A stretch of DNA of 64,000 nt from JAMXLO01 sp963819855 (GTDB lineage Bacteria > Pseudomonadota > Alphaproteobacteria > Acetobacterales > Acetobacteraceae), in assembly GCA_963819855.1 (NCBI GenBank), contig CAWFYC010000021.1:682001-746000 (forward strand). Reading direction: 5' to 3'. A model generated the notes under the pieces. It was not told the origin of the DNA. It saw only the letters and a program-made list of their open reading frames with translations, and did not search any database. This document shows positions 53,101-63,345 of the stretch, one piece after another; position 1 is the first letter of the stretch; every line of letters starts with the position of its first letter. Made by a program: the position numbers and the translations under genes.

Positions 53101-53850
53101 ATGAGCGTTGCCGACAAGGTCGTGCTGATCACCGGCGCCGCGCGCGGGCTGGGCTTCGAATATGCTCGCTTCCTGGGCGAGGCCGGCGCGCGCATCGTCG
53201 CCGGTGATATTGCCGACTGCGCCGCGGCGGCCAGTGCGGCCGCCAACGGCGCGATCGCCGTCACATTGGACGTCACCGACATCGCGTCCGCCGATACGAT
53301 GGTGGAACTGGCGATGGAACGCTTCGGCCGCGTCGACGCGCTGATCAACAACGCGGCGTTGTACGGTTCGCTGCGCGGCGGACGCTTCAACCAGATCGCC
53401 GAGGCCGACTGGGACGCGACAATGGCAGTGAACGTCAAGGGCATCTGGAACTGCTGCAAGGCGGTGGTGCCGGCGATGCGCCAGTCGGGCGGCGGGTCGA
53501 TCATCAATATCGCATCGCTCGCCGCAACCTACGGTATGGCATACGCCCTGCACTACACCACGTCGAAGGCCGCGGTGATCGGCCTGACGCGCGGGCTCGC
53601 GCGCGAGCTTGGGCGCGACAACATCCGGGTCAACGCGCTGGCGCCCTCCGCCGTGATCACCGAAGGCACCGCCGAGTTCTTCGGGGAACGGCTGGATCAC
53701 GGATTGGAGGTGATCCGCGCGGGTCAGTCGATCCAGCGCACCTTGGAACCGGCGGACCTGACCGGAACGGTCGCGTGGTTGATCTCGGATGGTAGTTGTT
53801 TTGTCACCGGACAGACGATCGCGGTGGACGGCGGGACAGTCATGCTCTGA
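53101..53850 (+). CDS. Short-chain dehydrogenase/reductase
   Basis: A 249-residue classical SDR: cofactor motif LITGAARGLGFEYARFLG, DVTD, NNAALYG, the catalytic serine in NIASLAATYG and YxxxK in YTTSKAAVIGLT, ending with TGQTIAVDGG. A strong GGAGGA ribosome-binding site precedes ATG 53101. Probably co-transcribed with the preceding FAD oxidoreductase and the following peptide transporter. Confidence 0.92.
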   Translation: MSVADKVVLITGAARGLGFEYARFLGEAGARIVAGDIADCAAAASAAANGAIAVTLDVTDIASADTMVELAMERFGRVDALINNAALYGSLRGGRFNQIAEADWDATMAVNVKGIWNCCKAVVPAMRQSGGGSIINIASLAATYGMAYALHYTTSKAAVIGLTRGLARELGRDNIRVNALAPSAVITEGTAEFFGERLDHGLEVIRAGQSIQRTLEPADLTGTVAWLISDGSCFVTGQTIAVDGGTVML

Positions 53851-53916
53851 CGGCACTGGCAAGTCACAGGCCCGGCCGGTAGATTACGCCGCCACATTTC
53901 ATTGCGGGAAACGCCC

Positions 53917-55968
53917 ATGTCAGAAGTCAGATTGTCGCGCCGTGCCATGTTGGCCGGCCTCGCCGCCAGCCCGGTCGCCATGGAATTCCTGCGCAGCGCG
54001 GTCGCGGAGGCACAGCAGAGCGGCCTGTCGCAGTCCGGCCTGGTCGGCGAGATCCAGGGCCCGACGATGATCACCGATCCGGCGAAGTGGCCGAAGCAGT
54101 TCTCGGAAGCGCCGATGCTCGCGGAACAGGTGAAGGCCGGGAAGCTGCCGCCGGTGGAGCAGCGCATTCCCGCGGAACCGATGGTCTGGCAGCCGCTGAA
54201 CGAAATCGGCAAATATGGTGGCACCTGGCGGCGCGCATTCACCGGACCCGCCGATGGTGAGAACGGCAACCGCATCCTCTCGTCCGACAAACCGCTGCAC
54301 TGGAGCGCGGACGGCAGCAAGATCGTGCCCTGCGTCGCCAAGGGCTACGAACTCGGCGAAGACGGCAAGACCTACACGCTGTTCCTGCGCAAGGGCATGA
54401 AATGGTCGGACGGCGCATCCTACACCGCCGACGATTTCATCTTCTGGTTCGAGGACATCTACAACAACCCGGAAATCGTTCCGACGCCGACGCCGGAGAT
54501 GCGTCCGCAGGGAAAGCCCGGCCGGATGGTCAAGGTCGATGACACCACCGTGCGCTGGGAGTTCGACGTACCGTATTATCTGTTCGAGGACATGATGGCC
54601 GGCGATACCGCGATGGGCGGTGGACAGGCCGTCCGCCAATCCGACAAGGTCAGCTTCGGCGCCTACGCACCGGGCCATTACCTCAAGCAGTTCCTGCCGA
54701 AATACTCGTCGGTCGAGGCAGTGAACGCACGCGCGAAGCAGGAAGGGTTCGAGAACTGGGTGCAGATGCTGCACTTCAAGAAGGACTGGAGACTAAACCC
54801 CGACGTGCCGGTGCTTGGGCCGTGGCGCAGTGTGCGGCCGATCAATAACCCGATCTGGCTGCTGGAGCGCAACCCGTACTATTACGCGGTCGATACTGCG
54901 GGCAACCAGTTGCCCTATTTCGATCGGATCCAGTTCACGCTTGCGGAGAACCTCGAGGTCGTCAACCTCCGCGCGATGGCCGGCGAATACGACGAACAGG
55001 AGCGTCATATCGACCTCGGCAAACTGCCGGTGCTGCTCGATAACCAGGCCAAGGGCAACTACAAGGTTCATCTGGATCTCGGTTTCGCCGGATCCGACTT
55101 CATGTTCCACGTGAACCAGAGTTTCACGGCCGATCCAGAAGTCCGCAAATGGCTGACCAACGCCGATTTCCGTCGCGCACTGTCGCTCGGCATCGATCGT
55201 GACCAGTTGAACGAGACGTTCTGGCTGGGTGTCGGCACGCCCGGCTCGCCCGCGCCGGGCGAGAGCATGCCGCAAAGTCCCGGCCCGGAATGGCGCAAGA
55301 AGTGGTCCACCTATGATCTGGCACGGGCGAACAAGATGCTGGATGGCATCGGCCTGGCCAAGAAGGATGCGGACGGCTTCCGGGTCCGCACCGACAATGG
55401 CGATAGACTGCGCCTCCAGGTCATCGCGATCGCGGCGTTCCTGCCATATCCAAAGCTGTCCGAAATGGTCGCTGACCAGTGGCGCAAGATCGGCATCCAG
55501 GCGGATGTCAAGGAAATGGAGCGCGGGCTCGGCTTCGCCAAGTCATACAACAACGAACATCAACTGTTCGTCTGGAACAATGGCGGGACCGAGTTGCTGT
55601 ACCTGTTTCCCACCTGGGCGGTGCCCGTCGTGCAGAACGCGGCGTTCGGGCCCGAGTACGCGACATGGTATTCGTCCGGCGGCAAGCAGGGCACCAAACC
55701 GGACGATCCGAACATCCTGAAGATATTCGATCTCTACACCGAGGCTGCCGGCCTGCAGGCCGAAGGCCGCAACCGCAACGCGCAGGAGATCTGGAAGATC
55801 CTGGTCGATCAGCAGTATGGCATCGGCACGGTCGGGCAGTCCCCGGCGGGACTTGGCGTGCGCCTGGTGTCGAACCGACTGGGCAATATCGCCGCCCGGG
55901 TATGCAACGCGCAACACTGCCGCACGCCAGGGAACTCGCATCCCGAGACGTGGTACTTCAAGGCATGA
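53917..55968 (+). CDS. Peptide/oligopeptide ABC transporter substrate-binding protein (family 5)
   Basis: A 683-residue periplasmic binding protein. The N-terminus is a twin-arginine-type signal (LSRRAMLAGLAASPVAMEF). Family 5 features: WSADGSKIVPCVAKGYELGEDGKTYTLFLRKGMKWSDG, FTADDFIFWFEDI-like YTADDFIFWFEDIYNNPE, LLERNPYYYAVDTAGNQLPYFD, and FRRALSLGIDRDQLNE. It is the intact relative of the broken gene at 9041-10972, with which it shares LAEQVKAGKLPPVEQR and the RNPYY-VDTAGNQLPY block, but the two differ in signal peptide type (Tat-like here, Sec there). First gene of the second peptide ABC operon. Confidence 0.93.
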   Translation: MSEVRLSRRAMLAGLAASPVAMEFLRSAVAEAQQSGLSQSGLVGEIQGPTMITDPAKWPKQFSEAPMLAEQVKAGKLPPVEQRIPAEPMVWQPLNEIGKYGGTWRRAFTGPADGENGNRILSSDKPLHWSADGSKIVPCVAKGYELGEDGKTYTLFLRKGMKWSDGASYTADDFIFWFEDIYNNPEIVPTPTPEMRPQGKPGRMVKVDDTTVRWEFDVPYYLFEDMMAGDTAMGGGQAVRQSDKVSFGAYAPGHYLKQFLPKYSSVEAVNARAKQEGFENWVQMLHFKKDWRLNPDVPVLGPWRSVRPINNPIWLLERNPYYYAVDTAGNQLPYFDRIQFTLAENLEVVNLRAMAGEYDEQERHIDLGKLPVLLDNQAKGNYKVHLDLGFAGSDFMFHVNQSFTADPEVRKWLTNADFRRALSLGIDRDQLNETFWLGVGTPGSPAPGESMPQSPGPEWRKKWSTYDLARANKMLDGIGLAKKDADGFRVRTDNGDRLRLQVIAIAAFLPYPKLSEMVADQWRKIGIQADVKEMERGLGFAKSYNNEHQLFVWNNGGTELLYLFPTWAVPVVQNAAFGPEYATWYSSGGKQGTKPDDPNILKIFDLYTEAAGLQAEGRNRNAQEIWKILVDQQYGIGTVGQSPAGLGVRLVSNRLGNIAARVCNAQHCRTPGNSHPETWYFKA

Positions 55969-55973
55969 CCGGA

Positions 55974-56061
55974 CTGTCACTGCGAGGAGCGAAGCGACGA
56001 AGCAATCTGCGCACCCAATGTGGCATGGATTGCTTCGTCGCTGCGCTCCTCGCAATGACAG
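55974..56061. repeat. Inverted repeat of the GCGAGGAGCGAAGCGACGAAGCAATC family
   Basis: Arms 55974-56007 and 56028-56061 (34 bases) are reverse complements with two mismatches. In one frame the element reads CHCEERSDEAI, the hallmark of a dispersed repeat known from many proteobacterial genomes. It lies between the binding-protein and permease genes of the intact operon, where it could lower expression of the permeases relative to the binding protein. Confidence 0.85.
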
Positions 56062-56075
56062 GGCGGGGGTAATTC

Positions 56076-57068
56076 ATGCTGACCTACCTCGGGCGCCGTC
56101 TGGTGCTGGCGGTGATCACCATCTTCGCGATCACGTTGGTGACCTTTGCCATCCTTCATCTGCCGCCGGTGGATTTCGTCACCGCCTACGCGGCCCAGGC
56201 GGCCGCCTCGGGCACCCAGATCTCGGCTGCCGAAGCGGATGCCATGCGTCTCGCCTATGGCCTCAATCAGCCGCTATGGGTGCAATACTGGAAATGGCTG
56301 GCCATGGTGGCGAGCGGCGATTTTGGCCGCTCGTTCGAATACGGCCGGCCGGTGACCGAAGTCATCGGTGACCGGCTGTGGCTCACCATACTGCTGTCGC
56401 TGGGGGCTATCGTCGTCACCTGGGGACTGGCCTTGCCGATCGGCATCTACTCCGCGGTGCGACAATACTCGTTGGGCGACTATTTTTTCACCTTCCTGGG
56501 CTTTGTCGGGCTCGCCATTCCGAACTTCCTGCTGGCGCTGATCGTGATGTATTTCGGGCTGCGGTGGTTCGGTATCAGTGTCAGCGGCCTGTTCTCCGCC
56601 GAGCAGCAACTGGCGCCCTGGACCTGGGCCAAGGTCGTCGACCTGCTCCAGCACCTGCCGGTGCCGATCCTGATCCTGTCCCTGGCCGGTACGGCACAGC
56701 TGGTGCGGATCATGCGCGCCAACCTGCTGGACGAGCTGCGTCGGCCCTACGTCGTCACCGCGCGAGCCCGCGGACTGCCGGAATCGCATGTCATCCTGAA
56801 ATATCCGGTAAGAGCCGCGCTCAATCCCTTCGCCAGCACCATCGGCTATCTGCTGCCGTTCATGGTCTCCGGCTCTGTGATCATCTCCGTCGTGCTCAGC
56901 CTGCCGACCGTCGGGCCGCTGCTGCTGCGATCGCTGCTGTCGCAGGACATGCTGCTGGCGTCCAGCATCATCCTGATGCTCGGGGTGCTTACGGTGATCG
57001 GTACGCTGCTGTCCGACCTGCTGCTGATGTGGATCGATCCTCGCATCCGGCTTGGTCAGCTCCGATGA
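56076..57068 (+). CDS. Peptide ABC transporter permease (DppB-like)
   Basis: A 330-residue permease with six helices: YLGRRLVLAVITIFAITLVTFAILHLPP at the start, AYGLNQPLWVQYWKWL in the periplasmic loop, and the ATPase-contact loop RANLLDELRRPYVVTARARG. It corresponds to the broken gene at 10969-11957. The stop overlaps the next permease start by four bases. Confidence 0.92.
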   Translation: MLTYLGRRLVLAVITIFAITLVTFAILHLPPVDFVTAYAAQAAASGTQISAAEADAMRLAYGLNQPLWVQYWKWLAMVASGDFGRSFEYGRPVTEVIGDRLWLTILLSLGAIVVTWGLALPIGIYSAVRQYSLGDYFFTFLGFVGLAIPNFLLALIVMYFGLRWFGISVSGLFSAEQQLAPWTWAKVVDLLQHLPVPILILSLAGTAQLVRIMRANLLDELRRPYVVTARARGLPESHVILKYPVRAALNPFASTIGYLLPFMVSGSVIISVVLSLPTVGPLLLRSLLSQDMLLASSIILMLGVLTVIGTLLSDLLLMWIDPRIRLGQLR

Positions 57069-58195
57069 GCGACGCCGTCATCGACGAACCGCTCGTTACC
57101 GAAGCGGAATCCCGCGTTGCCGTTGCGACCCAGCGTCAGCTCATCTGGTGGCGCTTCCGCAAGCACCGGCTGGCGCTGGTCAGCGCGGTGATCGTCGGCC
57201 TGTTCTACCTGGTCGCGTTGTTCGCCGACGTGCTGGCCTATGCGCCGCCGTTCGATACCGAGGCCGCGCGCAGCTACATTCCGCCGCAGCCGATCCACTG
57301 GTTCGACGCCGACGGCCACTTCGACCCGCATGTCTATGCGCTGAAGGGCAAGCGTGACCTTCGCACCTTCAAGCTGAGCTACGCACCGGATCCGAGCGAA
57401 CCGCGCGATCTGGTGCTGTTCGCGCACGGCTATCGCTACTCGTTCCTGGGCCTGATCCCCACCGACATCCATCTGTTCGGCGTTGCCGACGGCAAGCCGG
57501 AGAACGCGCTGTTCCTGCTCGGCACGGACCAGCTCGGCCGCGACCTGTACTCGCGCCTGATACTCGCCACGCGCACCTCGCTTACCATCGGACTGGCAGG
57601 CGTGGCGCTCAGCCTCGTGCTCGGCGTGCTGCTTGGCGGCATCTCCGGGCTGCAAGGCGGCTGGGTCGATACCGTGATCCAGCGGATCATCGAAATTCTG
57701 CGCTCGATCCCGACCATCCCGCTGTGGATGGGTCTCGCCGCGGCGGTGCCTGCGAGCTGGACGCCGCAGCAGGTGTATTTCGCCATCACGCTGATCATCT
57801 CGCTGATCGGCTGGACCGAGCTCGCGCGCGTGGTGCGCGGCCGGTTCCTGGCGCTGCGCGAGGAGGATTTCATCACCGCCGCCGAACTCGCCGGCGCCTC
57901 GCGCTTACGCATTGTCTTCCGCCACATGGTGCCGTCGTTCCTGTCGCACATCATCGCCGCGGTCAGTCTGGCGCTGCCGGCGATGATCATCAGCGAGACC
58001 ACGTTGTCGTTTCTGGGCCTCGGGCTGCGCCCGCCGGCGATCTCCTGGGGCGTGCTGCTGCAGGACGCCCAGAACCTGCAGACGCTCGGCCTGGCACCCT
58101 GGCTGTTGTTCGCCGCGGTTCCGGTGATCGTGGTGATCCTGGCGTTCAACTTCCTGGGTGACGGGCTGCGCGATGCGGCAGATCCGTATGGCTGA
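57065..58195 (+). CDS. Peptide ABC transporter permease (DppC-like) with long periplasmic insert
   Basis: A 376-residue permease, longer than E. coli DppC because about 100 residues (roughly 50-150: IPPQPIHWFDADGHFDPHVY ... GYRYSFLGLIPTDIHLFG) follow the first helix. The conserved GTDQLGRDLYSRLILATRTSL, EEDFITAAELAG coupling loop and ETTLSFLGLGLRPPAISWG are present. Overlaps neighbours by 4 and 8 bases. It is the intact relative of the gene at 12082-13196. Confidence 0.92.
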   Translation: MSDAVIDEPLVTEAESRVAVATQRQLIWWRFRKHRLALVSAVIVGLFYLVALFADVLAYAPPFDTEAARSYIPPQPIHWFDADGHFDPHVYALKGKRDLRTFKLSYAPDPSEPRDLVLFAHGYRYSFLGLIPTDIHLFGVADGKPENALFLLGTDQLGRDLYSRLILATRTSLTIGLAGVALSLVLGVLLGGISGLQGGWVDTVIQRIIEILRSIPTIPLWMGLAAAVPASWTPQQVYFAITLIISLIGWTELARVVRGRFLALREEDFITAAELAGASRLRIVFRHMVPSFLSHIIAAVSLALPAMIISETTLSFLGLGLRPPAISWGVLLQDAQNLQTLGLAPWLLFAAVPVIVVILAFNFLGDGLRDAADPYG

Positions 58196-59197
58196 GCCGA
58201 TCCTATCGGTACGCGATCTGCACACGCATTTCTTTCCGGACGAGGGCGTGGTGCGCGCGGTCGATGGCACCTCGTTCGACCTGTTTCCCGGCCGCACCCT
58301 CGGCATCGTCGGTGAATCCGGCTGCGGCAAGAGCGTCACCGCGCGCTCGATCCTGCGTATCGTCGAACGCCCCGGTCGCATCGTATCTGGTGAGATCGTG
58401 CTGCGTCGTGCCGATGGACGCGCCGTGGACCTGGTGAAGCTCGCCGTCGACGGCCCCGACATGCGCGCGATCCGCGGCGGCGAGATCGGCCTGGTGTTTC
58501 AGGAGCCGATGAGTTCGCTGTCGGCATTCCATACCGTCGGCAACCAGCTCATCGAGGCAATCCGCCTGCATTCCGCGCTGTCGAAACGCGCGGCTCGGGC
58601 GCGCGCGATCGAGCTGCTGGCAATGGTCGGCATTCCGCGCCCCGCACAGCGGGTGGACGCGTATTCGTTCGAACTGTCCGGCGGACTGCGCCAGCGGGTG
58701 ATGATCGCGCTCGCGCTCGCCGCGGAACCGCGCATCCTGATCGCCGACGAACCGACCACCGCGCTCGACGTCACGACGCAGGCGCAGATCCTGGAGCTGA
58801 TCCGCCGATTGCAGCAGGAGCGCGGGCTGGCGGTGATCCTGATCACCCACGACATGGGTGTGATCGCCGAGATGACGGACGACGTGGTGGTGATGTATCT
58901 CGGCCACGAGGTGGAAAAGGGGCCGGTGGACGCGATTTTCCACGCGCCGCGGCACCCGTATACACAATCGTTGCTGCGTTCGATCCCCAGCGTGCTGGCC
59001 GAGCCGCGGGCGCGGCTGGCGACGATCGCGGGCTCGATCCCGCATCCTTATGCGAGACCACCCGGCTGTCCGTTCCATCCGCGCTGTCCCGACCATATCG
59101 CCGGCGTGTGCGAGAGGTCGTTCCCTGCCGAGGTCGCGATCGGCGATCGGCATGACGTCGCGTGCCACCTCTACACCACCGGTGTGGAGGCGGCGGC

Positions 59198-59201
<4 letters not shown>
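58188..59201 (+). CDS. Oligopeptide/dipeptide ABC transporter ATP-binding protein (DppD/OppD)
   Basis: A 337-residue ATPase. Walker A GESGCGKSVTARSIL, Q-loop VFQEPMSSLSAFHTVG, signature ELSGGLRQRVMIALAL, Walker B ILIADEPTTALDVT, and the cysteine-rich PPGCPFHPRCPDHIAGVC. ATG 58188 overlaps the permease end by 8 bases. Very similar in motif context to its paralogue at 13171-14196. Confidence 0.93.
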
Positions 59202-60214
<1,013 letters not shown>

Positions 60215-60272
60215 CCATTGCTGATAGCTGCCTGACCGCGGCAGTGGAACGCCTGGCCGCGGTAGAAGGACA

Positions 60273-60962
60273 TCAAATGAACGGGGGAAGACTCCCACCG
60301 ACCCTTTCGAACCACGTGCCCTTAATCTCGCTTCTGAACTCGTTCCTGACCAGGTCGAGGTCGGTATAACGGGCCAGGGGGACTCCGCCAGGCCCGACAG
60401 TGACATATCTGGCGTCACCTCCAGGATGAACGGTATGATACCAGGGAACGGCAAGCCCGTACGACGCGTATCCGAATGCGACCCCTCCGAAAGATGGCAG
60501 AAAGACCTGTCCGGCCGTTTCGAGGAAAGCCCAGCCTTCGTTACCTGCCGCCACATTACACCCGTCGAAGCACATCCTCGTGAACAAGGGGAACAGTTGC
60601 CCGTAGTTCCGTCCAGAGAACGTCTCTCGCAGAACCTTTGCATCGATCGCCTCATCGCCGATGTAGATTCGCCCCTGGTTCCCATGTGTGCTGAAGATGA
60701 CGCGGCGGAAGGTCATTCTCTTCGCGACCAGGTTGTCCAACGCGGTCAATAGTTCTTTGCAACCACCGAGGACCCATTCATGCGGCGGACTAATTGAGTC
60801 AAACACTCCCAGATGACTCATCCTTGCTTTCCATTCCTCGGCGCTTTCTTTCACGGTCTGGTTGCCCGCAACGGCGAGCGAGTAATCCGCCGTCCGCGCG
60901 CGAAATGAGCTTCGTATGGCGAAGTTAACACCTGCATCGTAGATGTGGAGAAGGTCAGCCAT
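60273..60962 (-). CDS. Putative caspase-like (DUF4347-type) protein beside vgrG
   Basis: A 229-residue protein, no signal peptide. ATG 60962 follows GAGAGAA. The region about 85-165 has the pattern of a caspase-haemoglobinase fold as in DUF4347: a hydrophobic strand and His-Gly (RRVIFSTHG, His93), then a second strand ending in a Cys motif (RMCFDGCNVAAGNEGWAF, Cys131 and Cys135), the GCNVA-G-G-F arrangement being characteristic. The C-terminal part has VPWYHTVHPGGDARYV and a Trp/Phe-rich end. If the dyad is His93/Cys135 it could be a clan CD cysteine peptidase. It is divergent from vgrG, 346 bases away, so an effector or immunity role is only inferred. Confidence 0.6.
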   Translation of the reverse strand: MADLLHIYDAGVNFAIRSSFRARTADYSLAVAGNQTVKESAEEWKARMSHLGVFDSISPPHEWVLGGCKELLTALDNLVAKRMTFRRVIFSTHGNQGRIYIGDEAIDAKVLRETFSGRNYGQLFPLFTRMCFDGCNVAAGNEGWAFLETAGQVFLPSFGGVAFGYASYGLAVPWYHTVHPGGDARYVTVGPGGVPLARYTDLDLVRNEFRSEIKGTWFERVGGSLPPFI

Positions 60963-61308
60963 TAGGTTCTCTCTGTTCGGGAATGGTGCCGAGAGGATGC
61001 GTCCTCCAGGGCGTACCTTGCGCCTTATCATCGTCCAGCAACCCGGTAGTAGCTGCCGATCCACAGCATATCCAAGGCTGTTCTGATTTGCACGCGTCAT
61101 GCTGCCATGGCTGTCTTCGAACACTCGCGCCTGGCTGTGCTCCCGGCCTTCGCACCGTCGTTCCCGGAGAATTCTGCGCCACAGAATTCCCTGTGGTGCC
61201 CGCCCGTTCTGGCGTGCTATCGCTTCGCCTGTGCTGACTGGCGACACCGGAGACGAAGGAGTGACGGCACGGTGTGCAGAACCTGTCTAAAGGAGTAGGC
61301 GGCCTGAC
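60963..61308. other. 346-base divergent intergenic region upstream of vgrG
   Basis: No convincing gene. It must carry the promoters for the divergent caspase-like gene and vgrG. It holds a perfect 8-bp inverted repeat and an overlapping imperfect one at 61169-61199, and an AAAGGAG ribosome-binding site for vgrG at about 61290. Short frames crossing it have no coding support. Confidence 0.6.
61169..61189. promoter_or_regulatory. Palindrome GAATTCTG-N5-CAGAATTC, possible operator
   Basis: Perfect 8-bp arms with a 5-base spacer, symmetric like a dimeric regulator site. An overlapping alternative stem (CCACAG, 61179-61184, with CTGTGG, 61191-61196) suggests competing hairpins. It lies about 120 bases before vgrG and about 210 bases before the divergent gene. 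Confidence 0.35.
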
Positions 61309-63336
61309 ATGCCAGCGTGGACGCGCGAGAGGGCTCTTCTGCGGATGACGGCGACCGGCATGACCGGCGACGTGCTGATTCCCATCATGCTGTCGGCGCA
61401 GGAGGCGATCAGCCAGCCCTTTCGCTTCGAGGTGGATGCGGTCCATCAGACCGGGCAGTTCGATTCGAACAACGTACTGAACAAGCCAGCCTGCGTCACA
61501 TTGCAAGCTGAAGGCGAGCCGGTGCGCTACTTCCACGGCGTCGTGCAGGGCGTCACGGCGATGGGCACCGCGCGCAGCGAATCCGACCCGCACGACAACC
61601 AGCTCTATCACTTCAGCATCGCACCGCGGCTCGCCTTCCTGGAACACACGGTCGATTGCCGCGTCTACCAGAACATGTCCGCCGGCGACATCATCACGGC
61701 GATTTTCAACGATGCCGGACTGACCGATGTCAGTGGGCCGCCATCGAGCAGCTCGCGCGAGTATACGGTGCAGTTCAACGAGAGCGACCTGCACTTCGTC
61801 ACCCGCCTAATGGAGGAGGAAGGCTGGTACTACTTTTTCAAGCACCGCGCCGACGGCCACACCCTGGTCATCGTCAACCAGAACGTCTCCTTCTACGACA
61901 TCGCGGGGGCGACGCTCCATCTGGACAGCGGCGATGCCGATGCGTTGCTGGTCAGCAACTTCAGTGGCGCGGCTTCGACGGCCCGCGGCAAGATGAAGTT
62001 CAAGGACTACGACCCGGAGAACCCCGATACGCTGCTTCAGAACGAGCAGCCCACCACGCTGTCGGCCAGCGGCCCCGACACCCGGGACGTGTTCCGCTGG
62101 CCGGCACTGACCTTCGACAACGGCACGCTCACCAATCGTACCAAATGGGAGATGGAAGCGCACGAAGCCCGCGCCTCGTTGTTCGATGGCGCCACGCGGT
62201 TCGGCGGCATCGTCCCGGGCGGCGAGTTCTCGCTGTCCAGCACGAGCGGCACCTACAACGGCAAGTATGTCGTGCGCAGCGTGGCGCACTATGCCAACGA
62301 CGACACCTGGCTGGTCGGCGCGGGCAGCGCGGTCTACTCCAACACCTTCACCTGCTTCCCGTCATCCACCACATGGCGCCAACCCCTGGTCACAGCGCGC
62401 CCGCGCATGGACGGCGTCCATACCGCGCTGGTGATGGGGCCGCAGAGCGCCAAGGATACCGACATCAAGAGCCAGGACGGCGAGGAGATCCACACCGACG
62501 ACCTGGGTCGCGTGAAGGTCCGCTTCTACTGGGATCATCGTCGTGAAGCCACCGGCGGCGACGCGGTCTGGGCGCGGGTGATCCAGCCGTGGGCCGGCAA
62601 GGGCTGGGGCGCGCAATTCATCCCGCGCGTCGGTACCGAGGTCGCGGTTGCGTTCGTCGACGGCGACCCGGACCGGCCGATCGTGATCGGCGGGCTGTAC
62701 AACGGCCGTGACACGCCGATCTACAGCAAGGCCGACAAGACCAAGTCAGGCTTTCGCACCCGCTCCAGCCTGAAGGGTGGCACCTCCGACTTCAACGAGT
62801 ACACCTTCGACGACAAGGCGGGCAGCGAACTGATCTACCAGCAGGCCCAGAAGGACCTGAAGACCTACGTCAAGAACGACCAGACCCTGACCATCGACAA
62901 CTGCCGCATCGTCACGGTGAAAAAGGACGAGACCGTCGATATCCAGAACAATCAGACCATCAAGGTGAAGCAGGACCACAGCCTCACGGTGACCGATGGC
63001 AACCGTTCGGTCGCGGTCAGCAAGGGCAACAACAGCCTCAGCGTCGATCAGGGTAATCACGACGTGAAGATCGCCATGGGCAACCACACCACCGACGTGA
63101 AGATGGGCAATGTCAGCCTGAAGGCCGATCTCGGCGCAATCACCAACGAGGCGATGCAGAGCATCGAGCTGAAGGTGGGCGAGAGCTCGATCAAGATCGA
63201 TCAGATGGGCGTCACCATCAAGGGCATGATGATCAGCATCGAAGGTCAGATCCAGACCCAGCTCAAGGGTCTGATGACCCAGGTCAACGCTGATGCGATG
63301 CTGCAGATCCAAGGCGCCATCACCATGATCAACTGA
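61309..63336 (+). CDS. vgrG: Type VI secretion system tip protein VgrG
   Basis: A 675-residue spike protein. The gp27-like base (about 1-300) contains ALLRMTATGMTGDVLIPIMLSAQEAISQPFRFEVD, VSGPPSSSSREYTVQFNESDLHFVTRLMEEEGWYYFFKH. The OB-fold gp5 domain (about 395-465) has DDLGRVKVRFYWDH, WARVIQPWAGKGWGAQFIPRVGTEVAVAFVDGDPDRPIVIGGLYN. A beta-helical needle of short repeats (about 520-620: VDIQNNQTIKVKQDHSLTVTDGNRSV...) and the ending SSIKIDQMGVTIKGMMISIEGQ follow. No fused toxin domain is present, so effectors would be separate. Ribosome-binding site AAAGGAG. Followed by a DUF6931 protein. Confidence 0.95.
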   Translation: MPAWTRERALLRMTATGMTGDVLIPIMLSAQEAISQPFRFEVDAVHQTGQFDSNNVLNKPACVTLQAEGEPVRYFHGVVQGVTAMGTARSESDPHDNQLYHFSIAPRLAFLEHTVDCRVYQNMSAGDIITAIFNDAGLTDVSGPPSSSSREYTVQFNESDLHFVTRLMEEEGWYYFFKHRADGHTLVIVNQNVSFYDIAGATLHLDSGDADALLVSNFSGAASTARGKMKFKDYDPENPDTLLQNEQPTTLSASGPDTRDVFRWPALTFDNGTLTNRTKWEMEAHEARASLFDGATRFGGIVPGGEFSLSSTSGTYNGKYVVRSVAHYANDDTWLVGAGSAVYSNTFTCFPSSTTWRQPLVTARPRMDGVHTALVMGPQSAKDTDIKSQDGEEIHTDDLGRVKVRFYWDHRREATGGDAVWARVIQPWAGKGWGAQFIPRVGTEVAVAFVDGDPDRPIVIGGLYNGRDTPIYSKADKTKSGFRTRSSLKGGTSDFNEYTFDDKAGSELIYQQAQKDLKTYVKNDQTLTIDNCRIVTVKKDETVDIQNNQTIKVKQDHSLTVTDGNRSVAVSKGNNSLSVDQGNHDVKIAMGNHTTDVKMGNVSLKADLGAITNEAMQSIELKVGESSIKIDQMGVTIKGMMISIEGQIQTQLKGLMTQVNADAMLQIQGAITMIN

Positions 63337-63345
63337 CCGACCGTC

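Noticed and set aside
60983..61237. 84-codon frame in the vgrG upstream region, considered as an immunity gene
   Set aside because: Cysteine-rich translation without domain or ribosome-binding site; more likely untranslated promoter DNA.
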